From positions 1,178,001 to 1,242,000 of the forward strand of contig NW_025408683.1 in assembly GCF_020360975.1 (NCBI RefSeq): a stretch of DNA of 64,000 nucleotides, written 5' to 3'. The first letter of the stretch is position 1, and each line of letters begins with the position of its first letter. The notes beneath the pieces are model-generated. The model worked only from the letters and a program-made list of their open reading frames with translations, was not told where the DNA came from and made no database searches. The stretch is from Hirsutella rhossiliensis (taxonomy: Eukaryota > Ascomycota > Sordariomycetes > Hypocreales > Ophiocordycipitaceae). Positions 31,901-42,480 of the stretch are shown here, in pieces. The translations under genes and the position numbers were made by a program.

Positions 31901-32990
31901 AAGCTAAGCCGGATTATCGCCACGCTCCCAGGAAAGAAAAACGATACAGCAGAAGTCTTAGCTAGCCGCTACTTCCGCTACCTCTATCGTTTCTTCGGTA
32001 TGCCCCTCGTATGGATTTCTGACAACGCTGGACAGTTTATTTCTGCCTTCCTCGCAGAGATTAACCGGCTCACGGGAACGAAGCATCGTCATGGAAGCTC
32101 CTACACCCTCAGACCCAAGGGGTGTAGAAGTCACAAATCAATACCTGGATCAAAAGCTACGATTCTACGTGACGAAGCATCAAGACAACTGGAGTTCCCT
32201 GCTGCCCGCCCTCGACTTCGCCCATAACTCGTCTTGGCACTCTTCCATCGACATGGCACCGTTAAAAGTAGCCTAGGCCGAGATATCCGGAACCCCTGTC
32301 ACTGCCCCGACTGACAAGACCGCTGCCACCGGACCCGCCGCCAGAGCTAGGGAACTTGTGCAAACCGCCCAGGAAACCCAGGAAGACGCCAGGAATGCTG
32401 CCACCGCCGCTCAAGAACGTCAGAAGGAACAGGCTAATAGGAAACGACGACCAACCGACTTTGCCATCGGTGACCGAGTTTTCTCAGCAGGAAAGGCTTC
32501 GCCACGAACGCTCCGACTACTCGGCTAGATAACCAATGGTCAGGTCCGTTCGTAATCCTGGAAGAACGCGGTCATAGCTACGTACTGCAGCTGCCCGAGT
32601 CGTACAAAATGAAGAACCTATTCCACGCCGACCGTCTTCGAAAAGCAGCCGATAACCCCTTGCCCCAGCAGATCCAGACACCTCCGCCACGAGGAGATCA
32701 ACGGAGAACCCGAGTGGGAGGTTGATCAAGTCCAGCAGTCTCGAGTAACCGGTAGGAGTCGACGACTGGAATACCAGGTCTTATGGAAGGGATGTGACCC
32801 TGATGAGACCTGGTACCCGGCTAGGAATTTCCGTAACGCACCAATAGCATTGAAGGTATTCCACGATGAACATCCGGACGCAGCAGGCCCACCCGTCAAC
32901 CTGCAATACTGGATCGAATGTGCTGCAGCGGAGGAGGGCTGCGAGGAACGAGACGATGATGACACAGCCGAGAAAGCCGTGAAACCAAGA
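28940..32990 (+). pseudogene. Chromovirus pol: protease, RT, RNase H, integrase, chromodomain
   Basis: The protease region has CDPGAETRLLF at about 28991-29023, with Pro where family members usually have Ser/Thr in D-S/T-G. It is followed by a retropepsin-like FVIDGRSFANETFDI. The RT spans about 30060-30560, with FCIDYRWMND, VLPFGLKVGPAWFQQFIN and the catalytic YADD at 30431-30442. RNase H starts ETDASRNATAGVLW (30880-30921). The integrase has a zinc-finger H-H-C-C segment (HAGQNKVIKLLQRDFYWPRM to CHDCRRNK, 31650-31765) and a catalytic core with ECDGKD (31837) and ISDNAGQF (32015). A C-terminal chromodomain (EWEVDQ, then YQVLWKGCDPDETWYPARNF) lies at 32716-32835. Frameshifts occur around 30550, 31060, 32100 and 32280, so no continuous polyprotein is readable. 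Confidence 0.9.
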
Positions 32991-33036
32991 ACCCGCCGCC
33001 ACGACTGACTACCTTGATACGCATATCAAGGCCTTA

Positions 33037-33049
33037 GACGGGGGGGTAG
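33037..33049 (+). promoter_or_regulatory. Polypurine tract
   Basis: GACGGGGGGGTAG lies immediately upstream of the 3' LTR, where plus-strand priming occurs in LTR retrotransposons. Confidence 0.8.
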
Positions 33050-33306
33050 TGTCACGACCCTGCGCGCCAGCGTAGAGACACCAGCGCAGAACGTCACCAG
33101 TGTCACGTGCCCAAGCAGCATCACGTGCCCACGTGCGACCTCGTGCTTACCTGAGCGCTGCTGAGGTAACCTCGTGCATATGCACATAAGGGCCAGCTCG
33201 GTCGTGTAGTCTAGTCTTTCTTTCTTGCTCCTTAGCTTTGAGTCTTCGTTCATAGTGCCAATACATCTTTATAGCCGTCAAGGCTCGTATGTGCCTGGCC
33301 GTAACA
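33050..33306 (+). repeat. 3' LTR
   Basis: It is identical to the 5' LTR at 27167-27423. Confidence 0.97.
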
Positions 33307-33311
33307 GGCTA
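33307..33311. repeat. 5-bp target-site duplication, right copy (GGCTA)
   Basis: It is the partner of 27162-27166. Confidence 0.95.
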
Positions 33312-36290
33312 AAGGATTTACTACGTTAAGGTATATCGTTACTAGGGAGATATCCTTTAAGGGCTATATCTCTACGATTATATTTCGCTAGTTAGGCTAA
33401 AGTATAACGATAGGGATAAGAGGCCCGCCGCTTAAGGCGAGGTCCCGCTTAAGAGCGGCTAGGCTCTAAGAATCTAATAAGTATAGGTGCTTAGGCGACC
33501 GGGTAAGTAGGCTATAGTCTACCTTAATAGGTATTTAAGTAAGGATTTCGATAAAGATAATAAAGGATTATACTACTAAAGGTATATTTATCGTTAATAA
33601 ACTAAGGGCGCTAAGTTAAGGAGGCTAATTTCTACGTTAAAGAGCGGCTATATAGTATCTTATACTATTTATACCTTAGGAGCTCTTCTTAAGGGAAGAA
33701 AGCGGCGATATTAACCGTATATAAAAGAGGGAATAAGTAGCTTTAGTCCTAAGGATATTATATTATATCGATAATATATAGTTACTATAATAGTTAGCTA
33801 AAAATATAAAGCGGGACGCTAAATAATAAGTAGCCTTATCTAGTAATAGTAACTCTATAGTAGTCTATTTAAATAAGGATAGTACTATAGAGGCGGGTAT
33901 TAAGCCTAGATCGGTATACTAAGCTAATAGTACTAGAAATATAACGCGTTTAATTAATATTATTAAAAGCTCGATTAAGGTAAACTAAATTATAGCCGGC
34001 TTACTAGAGCTTATAAGGATAATATAAGAGCTTAGCTACTTTTAGTAACTAGCGTTTTCGTTATCTTTTAAGTTCTAGGCCGTAATACTATCTAAATAAG
34101 GCCCGAGATAAATTAATATCTTAGGGCGGGTATCCTTTAAAGTTACTATACCGCTATAGAGTTAGGTTAGAGCTATAAAGTTATAGTAAACCTATATATT
34201 TAGGGAGAGAGAGAAGATAATCTAAGGAATATAAAGTATACCCTTAGTAAAGGTAATTAATTATTAAGCGGCGGTATATAGCGTACTTATAGGTTTTAGG
34301 GATAATAATATCCTAATAACGGCGGCGGACCTTAAGGAAACGGTAGAGGCTAGCATAGGAATAAAGATCTAGCTCGGCGCCTTAACCTCCTTTATTAAGG
34401 TAGGTAAGGCCCTAGTAGTAAGGTTTATACTAAATAAAAAGTAAGTAATTACCTTCTTAATTATATACTATTAGCTTAACCTTATATAGCGTAAGAAGAA
34501 AGGTAATAGGTATTAGCTATACTAATTTATTAGCGGAGAGGGCGGAATAGGTAAGTCGCGAGTTATTAAGGCGCTTATTAAACTCTTTATATCTAAGGAT
34601 TAATCGAATCGCTTAATAATAATAGCGACGTTAGGGATAGTAATAGTATAGATTAATAGTATTACGATCTACTCCGCTTATAGGTTCTTATAAAGATCTC
34701 GCGGTAGTTATAAATATAGCTAGGGATCTTAATAGGTTATAAATACTAAACTAAGTAGAGCGGTTTATCTATAATTAATCCTAGATAGACCAATAAGAGA
34801 AGGATATACTTATCGTCGATAAGGTTAATATACTTAGTGCGTAGACGCTCTATATAGTTAACGAGTAGCTCTACTAGCTACGCGGGTTATACTAGGATTT
34901 TAAAGGGATCCCTATTATCCTCTTTTATAGAGACTTTTATTAGTTCTGCTTAGTCTAAGAGCAGTCGATCCTCCTCCTTAGTACGGCCGTCTTATAAAAT
35001 ATAGATAACTCTTTTAAGGCCGAGTAATAGTACTAGTATAATAAGGTATATACGCTATAGAAGAGGTTTATAACCGTTATTATACTTAATAAGTAAGTAC
35101 GCGCTACTAGCGACCTAGAGCTATAAAGGCTATTAAAGCAAATCCGACTAAGCGTATAAGACTATATAGATCTAGACCTCCTTAACTTAAGATACTACTA
35201 AGAAGGTAAGCGGATCCTATAAGTATTAAGTATTACTATAGTAACGCCGCTAAATAAGAACTAGTAGAACCTTAATATAAAGGCTAGCTTAGTATTCTAG
35301 ATCTAGTACTAGTTAACGCTATATATTTTTATATCTAACTATAAATAAAAAGAGGGCTTACCGATAAAGGAGGAGGCTATTATAATACTAAACTAAGGCG
35401 ACGATAGTATAATACCGGTACCGGCTATCTTTATATTCGTACTAAGGATACTAGTCGTCGTAAACTATAATACCTATTAAGGGCTAAAGCTAGTAAACGG
35501 TACTAGCTATATAGCGCTAGAGGTTATCCTTAATAAGTTATATATAAGGTATTATATCTTAGTAGATATAATAGTCTATTTTAGGCCGCTAATAGGGATA
35601 ATACTAAAGTCTAAGATAATAAAAGATATTTACTTTATTAAGATACCGCTAAGAACGATCTTATTAACGCCTATAACTATTAAGATATAATACTAGTAAA
35701 AGAGGCTATAGTAGTAGAACGACGTTAGCTAAAAGGGTCTACCTTATATAGCGGCCTTTATATATATAGACTATAAAGTATAGGGTAGGACGCTTAAGTA
35801 TATAGCTCTAAAACTATAGGGGGTATAAACGTTAAATATTAATAGACGCGCTATATCCTTATAGTATAACCTATATAGCCTATACGTATAGCTATCCCGC
35901 TACCTAACGTTAAATAGTATTATACTTATCTCTAAAGTATAGGATAGAGATTTAGTAGGTAATAGAGTTTTAAAGGAGATAACCGCTATATAAGTAAGAC
36001 TAAGTAAGCTAAGCGATAAGACTATTCGCGAGGCCTTAGGATAGCTAGATATCGACTCTTTAAGCTCTAGGGGTATATATATATAGCTATAGTAATACCG
36101 GACGCTTAATAGTATCGTGCTCGTATTAAGTAGGGATATAGGAGAGGTTATAGTTTAGACCTTAGCTAATATACTATAATATACTAAAGTAATATAACTA
36201 AATAACTAATAAAAGAAGGAAGCTTATAAGGAGGGGCTAAGATAAAAGAAGGAAATTTTAGGCTAATTAGAAGCCGAGGTTTTCGAGGGT
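33307..36290 (+). pseudogene. Helitron PIF1-type helicase relic, copy 2
   Basis: This continues the Helitron frame after the chromovirus. The P-loop FISGEGGIGKSRVIKA is at 34525-34580 with GKS intact. It is followed by VATLGIVIV-INSI, a degraded Walker B near 34800 and, at 35880-35945, the motif VI region LSRYLTLNSIILIS. A second, similar motif VI-like segment (YRTLNSIVLVLS) follows at about 36090-36140, before a Lys/Glu-rich tail (KKEILG-LEAEVFEGK) ending near 36290. Copy 1 at 13.1 kb has only one such segment. RIP stops and substitutions make it non-functional. Confidence 0.78.
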
Positions 36291-37450
36291 AAATAAGTTT
36301 TAAAGTTTTTAGGTTTTTTTTTACGTTTAAAAGAGCCTTTCGTTCCTTAAGGTAAAGGGCGTATTCTAGGGCGAGCTTTAAAGAAAGGGCTAGGAAAGAA
36401 GACGGGCTTTAAGGAAAGAGGGTAAAAAGGGGCAGCGACGAGGGCAGTAAGGTTATATTTTTAAACTAATCTAAAGAGAGCAAGCTAACGAATTAGAAGA
36501 TAGCAGCCGACGAATTAAAGGGCGGTATTTAGGGGGGGGGGAATTAATAGCGGCGTTTTTTTTTCTTTCTCCCTAGGGAGGAACTAAAAGAACCTTTTCG
36601 TTACTAACGTTCCTTAAAGCACCTTTTTATTACTAACGTTCCTTAAGGCACTACCGGCTAAGGAAAAACATAGGTATAGTAGCTCTAATAGGTTTTATAA
36701 AGAGCCTAAGAACGAAGCTAAAAAGTAAGAATAAAAAAGCGGTAGGTAGGCGATAGCGTTAGAAACTAAAGAACGCTAGAGAGTAAGTAAAGAAAGCGGC
36801 TATATATATATTCTTTTCTAGAGCAGACTTATAGAGTAAGAGGATAGCGAAAGCAGCGCTAGAAATTATAGGGCTATAGCGATAATAGCATAGCCCCCTA
36901 GCTAGCTTTGTCTTCGCGCTATATATACCGTTTATCCTTATCGGGAATACCCGCTTAAACTATAAGGGGAAATCGCTATAGTTATAGCGGCAATCCCTAT
37001 TCCCTAGGGTTTAGTATACTTTTAAAGACCTTTTAACGTAATAACTTAGTATAGTAGCTTTTAGGGAATATATTAGGTTACGACTTTTAGAGTGTTCCTC
37101 TATATTTTACTATAAGTCGTCGACGATATTTACGTCGCTTCTACTTATTATAGCGGACGTATCGGCTAAGACCGAATCTTAGTTAAGCGGACTAACCTAC
37201 CCGCGATCTTATCGTAATAACTAAGACGCGTAACGATCCCTTATCTACTATAGCTAATAGGAAGTATATGCCTTAAATAGAAAGCTTAGAGAATTAGAAA
37301 TAGGATATATATAAGGGAGACCTAGTATATAGTCCTAATATATAGCGGCGGGAGCGAAATAGCAATAAGATATAAAATAAGGTTATATATATTATTAAGG
37401 GTATAACGGTTATACCCTCCCCTATCTATTTAGTAATAACCTAAACGATA
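36291..37450. other. RIP-affected spacer between Helitron and recombinase relics
   Basis: It contains G and T homopolymers (a run of nine G near 36531, a run of T near 36551) and two direct copies of TTACTAACGTTCCTTAA (about 36599 and 36629). No coding motif is recognised. The Helitron 3' end may lie here. Confidence 0.4.
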
Positions 37451-40110
37451 TTTCCTAAAAGTACTTTTAAATTAAGGTAGGATTTAGATTATAACTATTA
37501 TATCTATTAATTTCTACCGTATAATATTTAACGGCGCTTAGCTTTTCGTTATTATCTATACTTAACCTATTCCGATAATCTAAGCGGAACCCTATAGACT
37601 AATAGGATATAGTTCCGAAAATAATCTAAATACTTAAAAGTCTCTTTCCTATATTTAGGATAGTTATATTTAATTATCTTACCGCGCTACTTAGCACGTT
37701 CCTATCCTACTAAGTGCTAGTCGTTAAAGTAGTTATTTCTTATAGTTAGACGATACTATCGAAACGTCCGCTCTCTAAGAGGCAGTTACTTATCGCTAAT
37801 ATAGTCCGGATACTAGGTCGCTTCTATAAGAAGTAGGAAGAGATCGGGTCTAGGCTCTAGCTCGGAACTAGCACCTAGCTTAGGTAATTCTTACTTAATA
37901 AACTGCCCGACTTAAGCTCTTAGGCGGGTCCGGCTGCCCTTTCCTATCTCTTTTTTATCGTATAGTGCCGCTATAAGGTCGATAGCCTTAATTCTATACT
38001 AGGAGATCTCTTCCTCGGTCTAGCTTCTAGGCTAAGAGTAGAAAATCTCGGCTAGTCTAGCACGCTTAGGCACAGCGAGATCGATAGCTAGCTCCTCGTA
38101 TTCCTCTTCTACCTCTCCTCGAGCTTATGCCTCGATATCCTAGGTCGGATAGTAGTAAAAGTAATACTTACGATATCCTTTTACGATCCTCTTCTCGCGC
38201 TCTACCCGCTTAGTCTAGATCTTATTCGTAAGTTTTCGTATATCTTCCTTATCCTTATAGCTATCGATTTAATACCGTCCTTACTTAAGAGTCGCTCGCT
38301 TCTCTTTTAATACTAATATCTCTAGGTCCGGTAGCGTATTAGCCTATACGTTATTAGGCACTATATCCCTAATAGCCCGAGGGTTATAGGTAAGGCTAAC
38401 GTATATAAGCATCTAGAATAGTTTATTTTACTTCTCCTCCTTTAAGAAAGCATTCTAGATATCGAACTAGGCAATCTTATTTAGATATACGCTATAGAAA
38501 GTAGTAAATCTAAGGTTATAGCGTATTATCTAGTTATAGACTATATCTAGCGCGTCGCTTAGAGAGTTAAACTAGTTAGTATAGCTACCCGTTTTAGAAG
38601 ACTCTTCGCTAGCTAGTCTATAGGGCGGGCCTTAATATACTATTAACAGCGTTCGCAGCGCCTCTCCGAGCGAATCTCGGCGTCTAGGGCTTCTTATATC
38701 CCGAATTAAGGCTCTGCCGACCTATATCGTAATTTAGCTTAGAGTATAGTATAGCTTCGTTAGCGGAAAGGGTTATACTATAAACCTAGCGGAAAACCGG
38801 CACCTTAAGTATTAACTCCTTCTACCAGAGCGGCGTAGATTACGTTAGACCCTAGACCTTAGTCTTAAATAAGTAGGATATATCTATTAAGCTTTACGTA
38901 TTAAACGTATAGTTATATAGCGCTAGGGCGATAAGGACTATAATAGGGTAGAATATTAGCTTCCTAGTAGGGGTAAAGAAAAAGATAGTTCTAACTTATA
39001 TTAATTAGTATATACTATAAGTTTAATTAACTAAAGCGGCCTAAGGCGTATAGTCTAGGCTTATTATCTACTCCCTTATAGTTAATAAACTTAATAGCTA
39101 TAACCGGGACGGAGTTCCCGGTAGTAGGGTAATAGACGATTATTATAAAGATATCCTTATAGTAGAGAGCTTTAGGACGACCACGCTTAGTCGTCTCCTA
39201 TACTAGTAGCTTAGTTAGCTAATAAGATACTTTATTTATTGCCTTATCTAACTCTTTCTCGCTCTTAGTAGACTAGACGACTTTCGAGCTAAAGAGCTCC
39301 TCGATAGAACTATCCTTCGGACTCTTCCTCTAGCTATCTACTAACTCGGCAGGCCGTGCCCTAGTATAGCATAGAATCTAATAGTAGCCCGCTAGCTAGA
39401 TACAATAGCGCTCGAGGGTAAAGGTGCTAGCGTTATACGCTATATTAAAGGTTAAGATAACCTAGAGGCTATCTACGTTTAAGACTAGCTTACTATTAAC
39501 GTTAGGCGCCTAGAGGCTAAACCGAGGAACTAAAACGTTATAGTAATACTAATAGCGAGTTAGGAAACTTAGGAATTAGATATAATAAAGAGTAGTAAGT
39601 TAGTAGTACCTTATAGACCTCTTTGCTATTATTCCGGTTTATATATCGTCTAGTAATAGTCGTATAGAGCTACTAGAACTAACGTATATACTCTTTTAAT
39701 ATACCCTACGACTTTACCTTATAATTTCTATATACGAATAGGAAGAAGTCTATTATAGTTTTACGAGTAAGGTTCTAGATTATCGCCTTCTAATTACTAA
39801 TTCGATTATTAGTATAGTATCTATATTCTTAGGCTTAGCCCTTTATCCGAATACGTAGCAGGGATAGCACGATATACCGCGTCTATTTTCTAAAGATGCT
39901 AGTAACGTTAATCTTCGTTTTAGCTAAGTACTTCGGCTTAATAAAACGAACGACGCGTAGCTGCTTTCGGTTTCTAGCGTGCTCTTCGGCTAATAATAGC
40001 GCTGGCTTTACGACTCTCTTGCGCTCTTTGGCGGTAAAACGCTAAAGGAAGTCAAGGTGATGCTCCGGGGGAGCGTGCGCGAGGGGGTGCCGAGCAATGG
40101 CGGTCGACAT
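37450..40110 (-). pseudogene. DUF3435-type tyrosine recombinase with C-terminal C2H2-like finger, RIP-inactivated
   Basis: From an ATG at 40110 the first 100 bases are unmutated (MSTAIARHPLAHAPPEHHLD). RIP damage then begins. Family blocks follow in order: ALLLAEEHARNRKQLRVV, FFLFVYRNYKVKSRG-like (seen as VYRNYKVKS-G), a box I-like CYTRARPAELVDS (near 39365-39330) with its Arg retained, and ETTKRGRPKAL (near 39190). The finger region reads YPDYISDKQLPL, about 37800, where the family has a CPxC...LP form, so the first Cys reads Tyr. DUF3435 proteins are Crypton-like tyrosine recombinases. Members of this family are the captains of Starship elements. Whether this one was a captain cannot be decided here. 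Stops at Gln/Trp positions inactivate it. Confidence 0.72.
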
Positions 40111-40440
40111 AATCGTAGGTGGGTTAAGGAGGAGAGCGTCATTGCCAGTGATAAGCATTTAAACGGGCGCGTATCCGCCATTTATAGTAGATGAGGACCA
40201 TACTGGCTGGCTGGCTACGCGGCATTTCGCCTGGGCGGCAAGAGTTAGACTCCTAAGGACAAAGCAGGCTAAGGGAGTAAGATAGGATTAGTGGCTCCGG
40301 AGCGAGGGGATTGCGGGCTAGCGTGATATCAGCGCTTAGAGGTAGACAGTACCTGGCTATGTCCCGCTTCTAGCTAGTGTGCCTCGTTGCTCGAGCTGCT
40401 GAAAATAGTAGTATGAACCTCCGGATTAGGCCGCTCTAGC
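40111..40440. promoter_or_regulatory. Unmutated upstream region of the recombinase relic
   Basis: This 330-bp segment, together with the first 100 bp of the coding sequence, has normal CA/TG content between two RIP-mutated blocks. It would hold the promoter of the 37450-40110 gene and contains a CTGGCTGGCTGGCT repeat near 40204. No further gene is seen. Confidence 0.55.
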
Positions 40441-42480
40441 AGCGCTTCTTATATTTATATAGTAAAGCTCTATATTAATAGCGCTATAATAAGGGATATC
40501 CGCGCTTAATTTAACTATCTTTATATAAGCCTATCCCTATACCTATAAAGGTATCTCTTACTATTTATATATATTAATATAAATAAACTAGCTAACCTCC
40601 TTATAAAGCTTTATATTAATTATAGCGAACTTAATATAGCTAAGTTAGTAGGCTAAGAGCTTATAATACTCTATTAAAAGTAAAGTAAAGCTATTTTAGC
40701 TTACTTTATATAGTTTAAAGAAGTGCTTTATTAAGTAGATATATATAGCTAGCTTAATATAATAAAGTATAATTACCTTATTATAAGCTTAAATATAAAT
40801 TAGTATACTTATTTAAGTAAAAGGTCTATACTATTAAATATATATACCGATCTTATCTACCTTCTTTATAAGCTTAGTAGTAATAAGTTTCCTTTTTTAT
40901 CTTTTTCTATAATATAAAAAAAGGATAACGCTAGTAATACTATAGATATCTCTATCTCTACCTTAAGGACTAAGGATAAAAAGAGGTAGCGATAGGAGGG
41001 TCGCTATATAAGCTATAGTAGTAAATCTTATTAGTTTTTAAAGTACCCGCGCTAGGAGGCGCGGGTAAACGTACTTTAAGTAGTAGAGGGGCGTACGCGC
41101 TAGGATAGAAAGGAGGTTAGGTTTAACGATAGCGACTCTTACGACGAGTAATCTTAGTAACGCCTCTATAAGCTTCGTCGGCGTTCCCTCGCGTACGGTA
41201 GTAGCTACTATATAAACGGGACGTATACTTATAGCGACTAAAAAGGCGGCTAAGATATAGGAAGGCCGCTAATATAATATAATTATAGCGAAAGGGAGTG
41301 CCTATATAGCCCTATACGGGAGGGAGCAGAGCTTTATATACTAAAGTACCGTCCCTTACGTTATAGTACTAAGAGCTACTACTATACGCCGATATAGGGG
41401 GGGCGGGATACTATAAGCTTACTAAAGCTAGCTATACGCCGTTTTACGTGCCTTTACTCCCTAGCTATAAGTACTAAAGCCTAACTCCTAGGGCGCGGCC
41501 CTTACTAATAATATAGTCTATCTAAGAAGCTCGCTTAGAAGGGTATTATATATTATTTACTAACGTTTTTTCCGCGACTAAGTATATATAGTCCGCGCGA
41601 GGGTTCCGTCCCCCTAAGCGTAGTATTAGGTATTATTTAAAGGCGCGCCTCTTTAAAAGCTAGGTAGGGGTATAATATAAGGGCTTTTGCCCTATATAGG
41701 CCTAGACTAAGGTCTAGTCTAAGTCTATATATAAGCGGCCTCTACGCTTATATAGGCTAGGCCTATACTTCTCTTTCTTTTCCCCCTTATAGATTATTAA
41801 CCTTCTTTTAATAAACCGCACCTAAGCCTATGCCTTTACCTACTCTATAATATATATAGCTATAAGAATAGACCTAAGGTAAATAAAGATAGAGATAGTA
41901 TTAAGCTATAAATTATAATATTAAGGGATAGTATAAGCTATGATTATAGTTATAGATTATAGGGTCTATAAACGGCTTATTATTATAATACTAATTAAGG
42001 AGGTTTTAATAGCTAACGCTAAAGTAGGCTAGTATTCTATTAATAGTTATCTTAAGCGCGCTAAGGGACTTTTAATAGAACTAATAAAGATAATAGAAGG
42101 TTAGCTAGCTTAATATCTATATATATTTATATATAGTATACCTTATAAAGGTAGAGTAGACTTTACTACGTTATCCGATCCTAGAATAGCGGATAATATT
42201 ATAGCGGAAGCCTATAAGTTATCGCGGGTATAGCGGTAACTAAGTTACTAGCAGGATCTAAGGATCTAGTAGGTAGCTGTAATCGCGTAAAGCTATTACT
42301 AGAGTATAGAGGTTAAGAGTCGGGGGCAACTACGTCTATATTAGTAAGTAAAGCCCCCTTCGATTTAGGGCGTTAAAGTAATAAGAGGAGCCCTTTCCCT
42401 TCCCTTAGCTAAGGTAAAGGACTAAAGGGATAAAAGACATAGCTAATAAAGCGGACATGCAGAACCTAGAGGCATTAGAA
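40441..42480. other. RIP-mutated block, possibly a retroelement gag
   Basis: It is CA/TG-depleted. The forward strand around 40560-40990 gives a Leu/Ile-rich stretch (LANLLIKLYINYSELNIAKL, then SKRSILLNIYT) that vaguely resembles a gag capsid, followed by a charged Arg/Tyr-rich part. A GC-rich inverted repeat (TACCCGCGC / GCGCGGGTA) is at 41045-41070. The identification is weak. Confidence 0.35.

Larger units (their letters stand above)
27167..33306 (+). mobile_element. Ty3/gypsy chromovirus (Tf1/sushi-type LTR retrotransposon), recent insertion
   Basis: This 6,140-bp element has identical 257-bp LTRs starting TG and ending CA, flanked by GGCTA duplications. The order gag, protease, reverse transcriptase, RNase H, integrase and chromodomain places it in the Ty3/gypsy chromoviruses. 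Its composition is normal (CA/TG present), in sharp contrast to the RIP-mutated Helitron it interrupts. Reading frames are broken by several frameshifts, so this copy looks non-autonomous despite its youth. Assembly or sequencing errors in homopolymers are an alternative cause. Confidence 0.95.
23900..36290 (+). mobile_element. Helitron, copy 2, RIP-inactivated and split by a chromovirus
   Basis: The Helitron protein is read in two parts, 23900-27166 and 33307-36290. The first carries the DUF6570-like N-terminal segment and the Rep (HUH) domain. The second carries the PIF1 helicase. The gap is exactly the 6.1-kb LTR element plus its 5-bp duplication. Helitrons transpose by rolling-circle replication. 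I could not identify the 5'-TC or the 3' hairpin/CTRR terminus, so the outer limits are those of the recognisable coding sequence. Confidence 0.75.
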
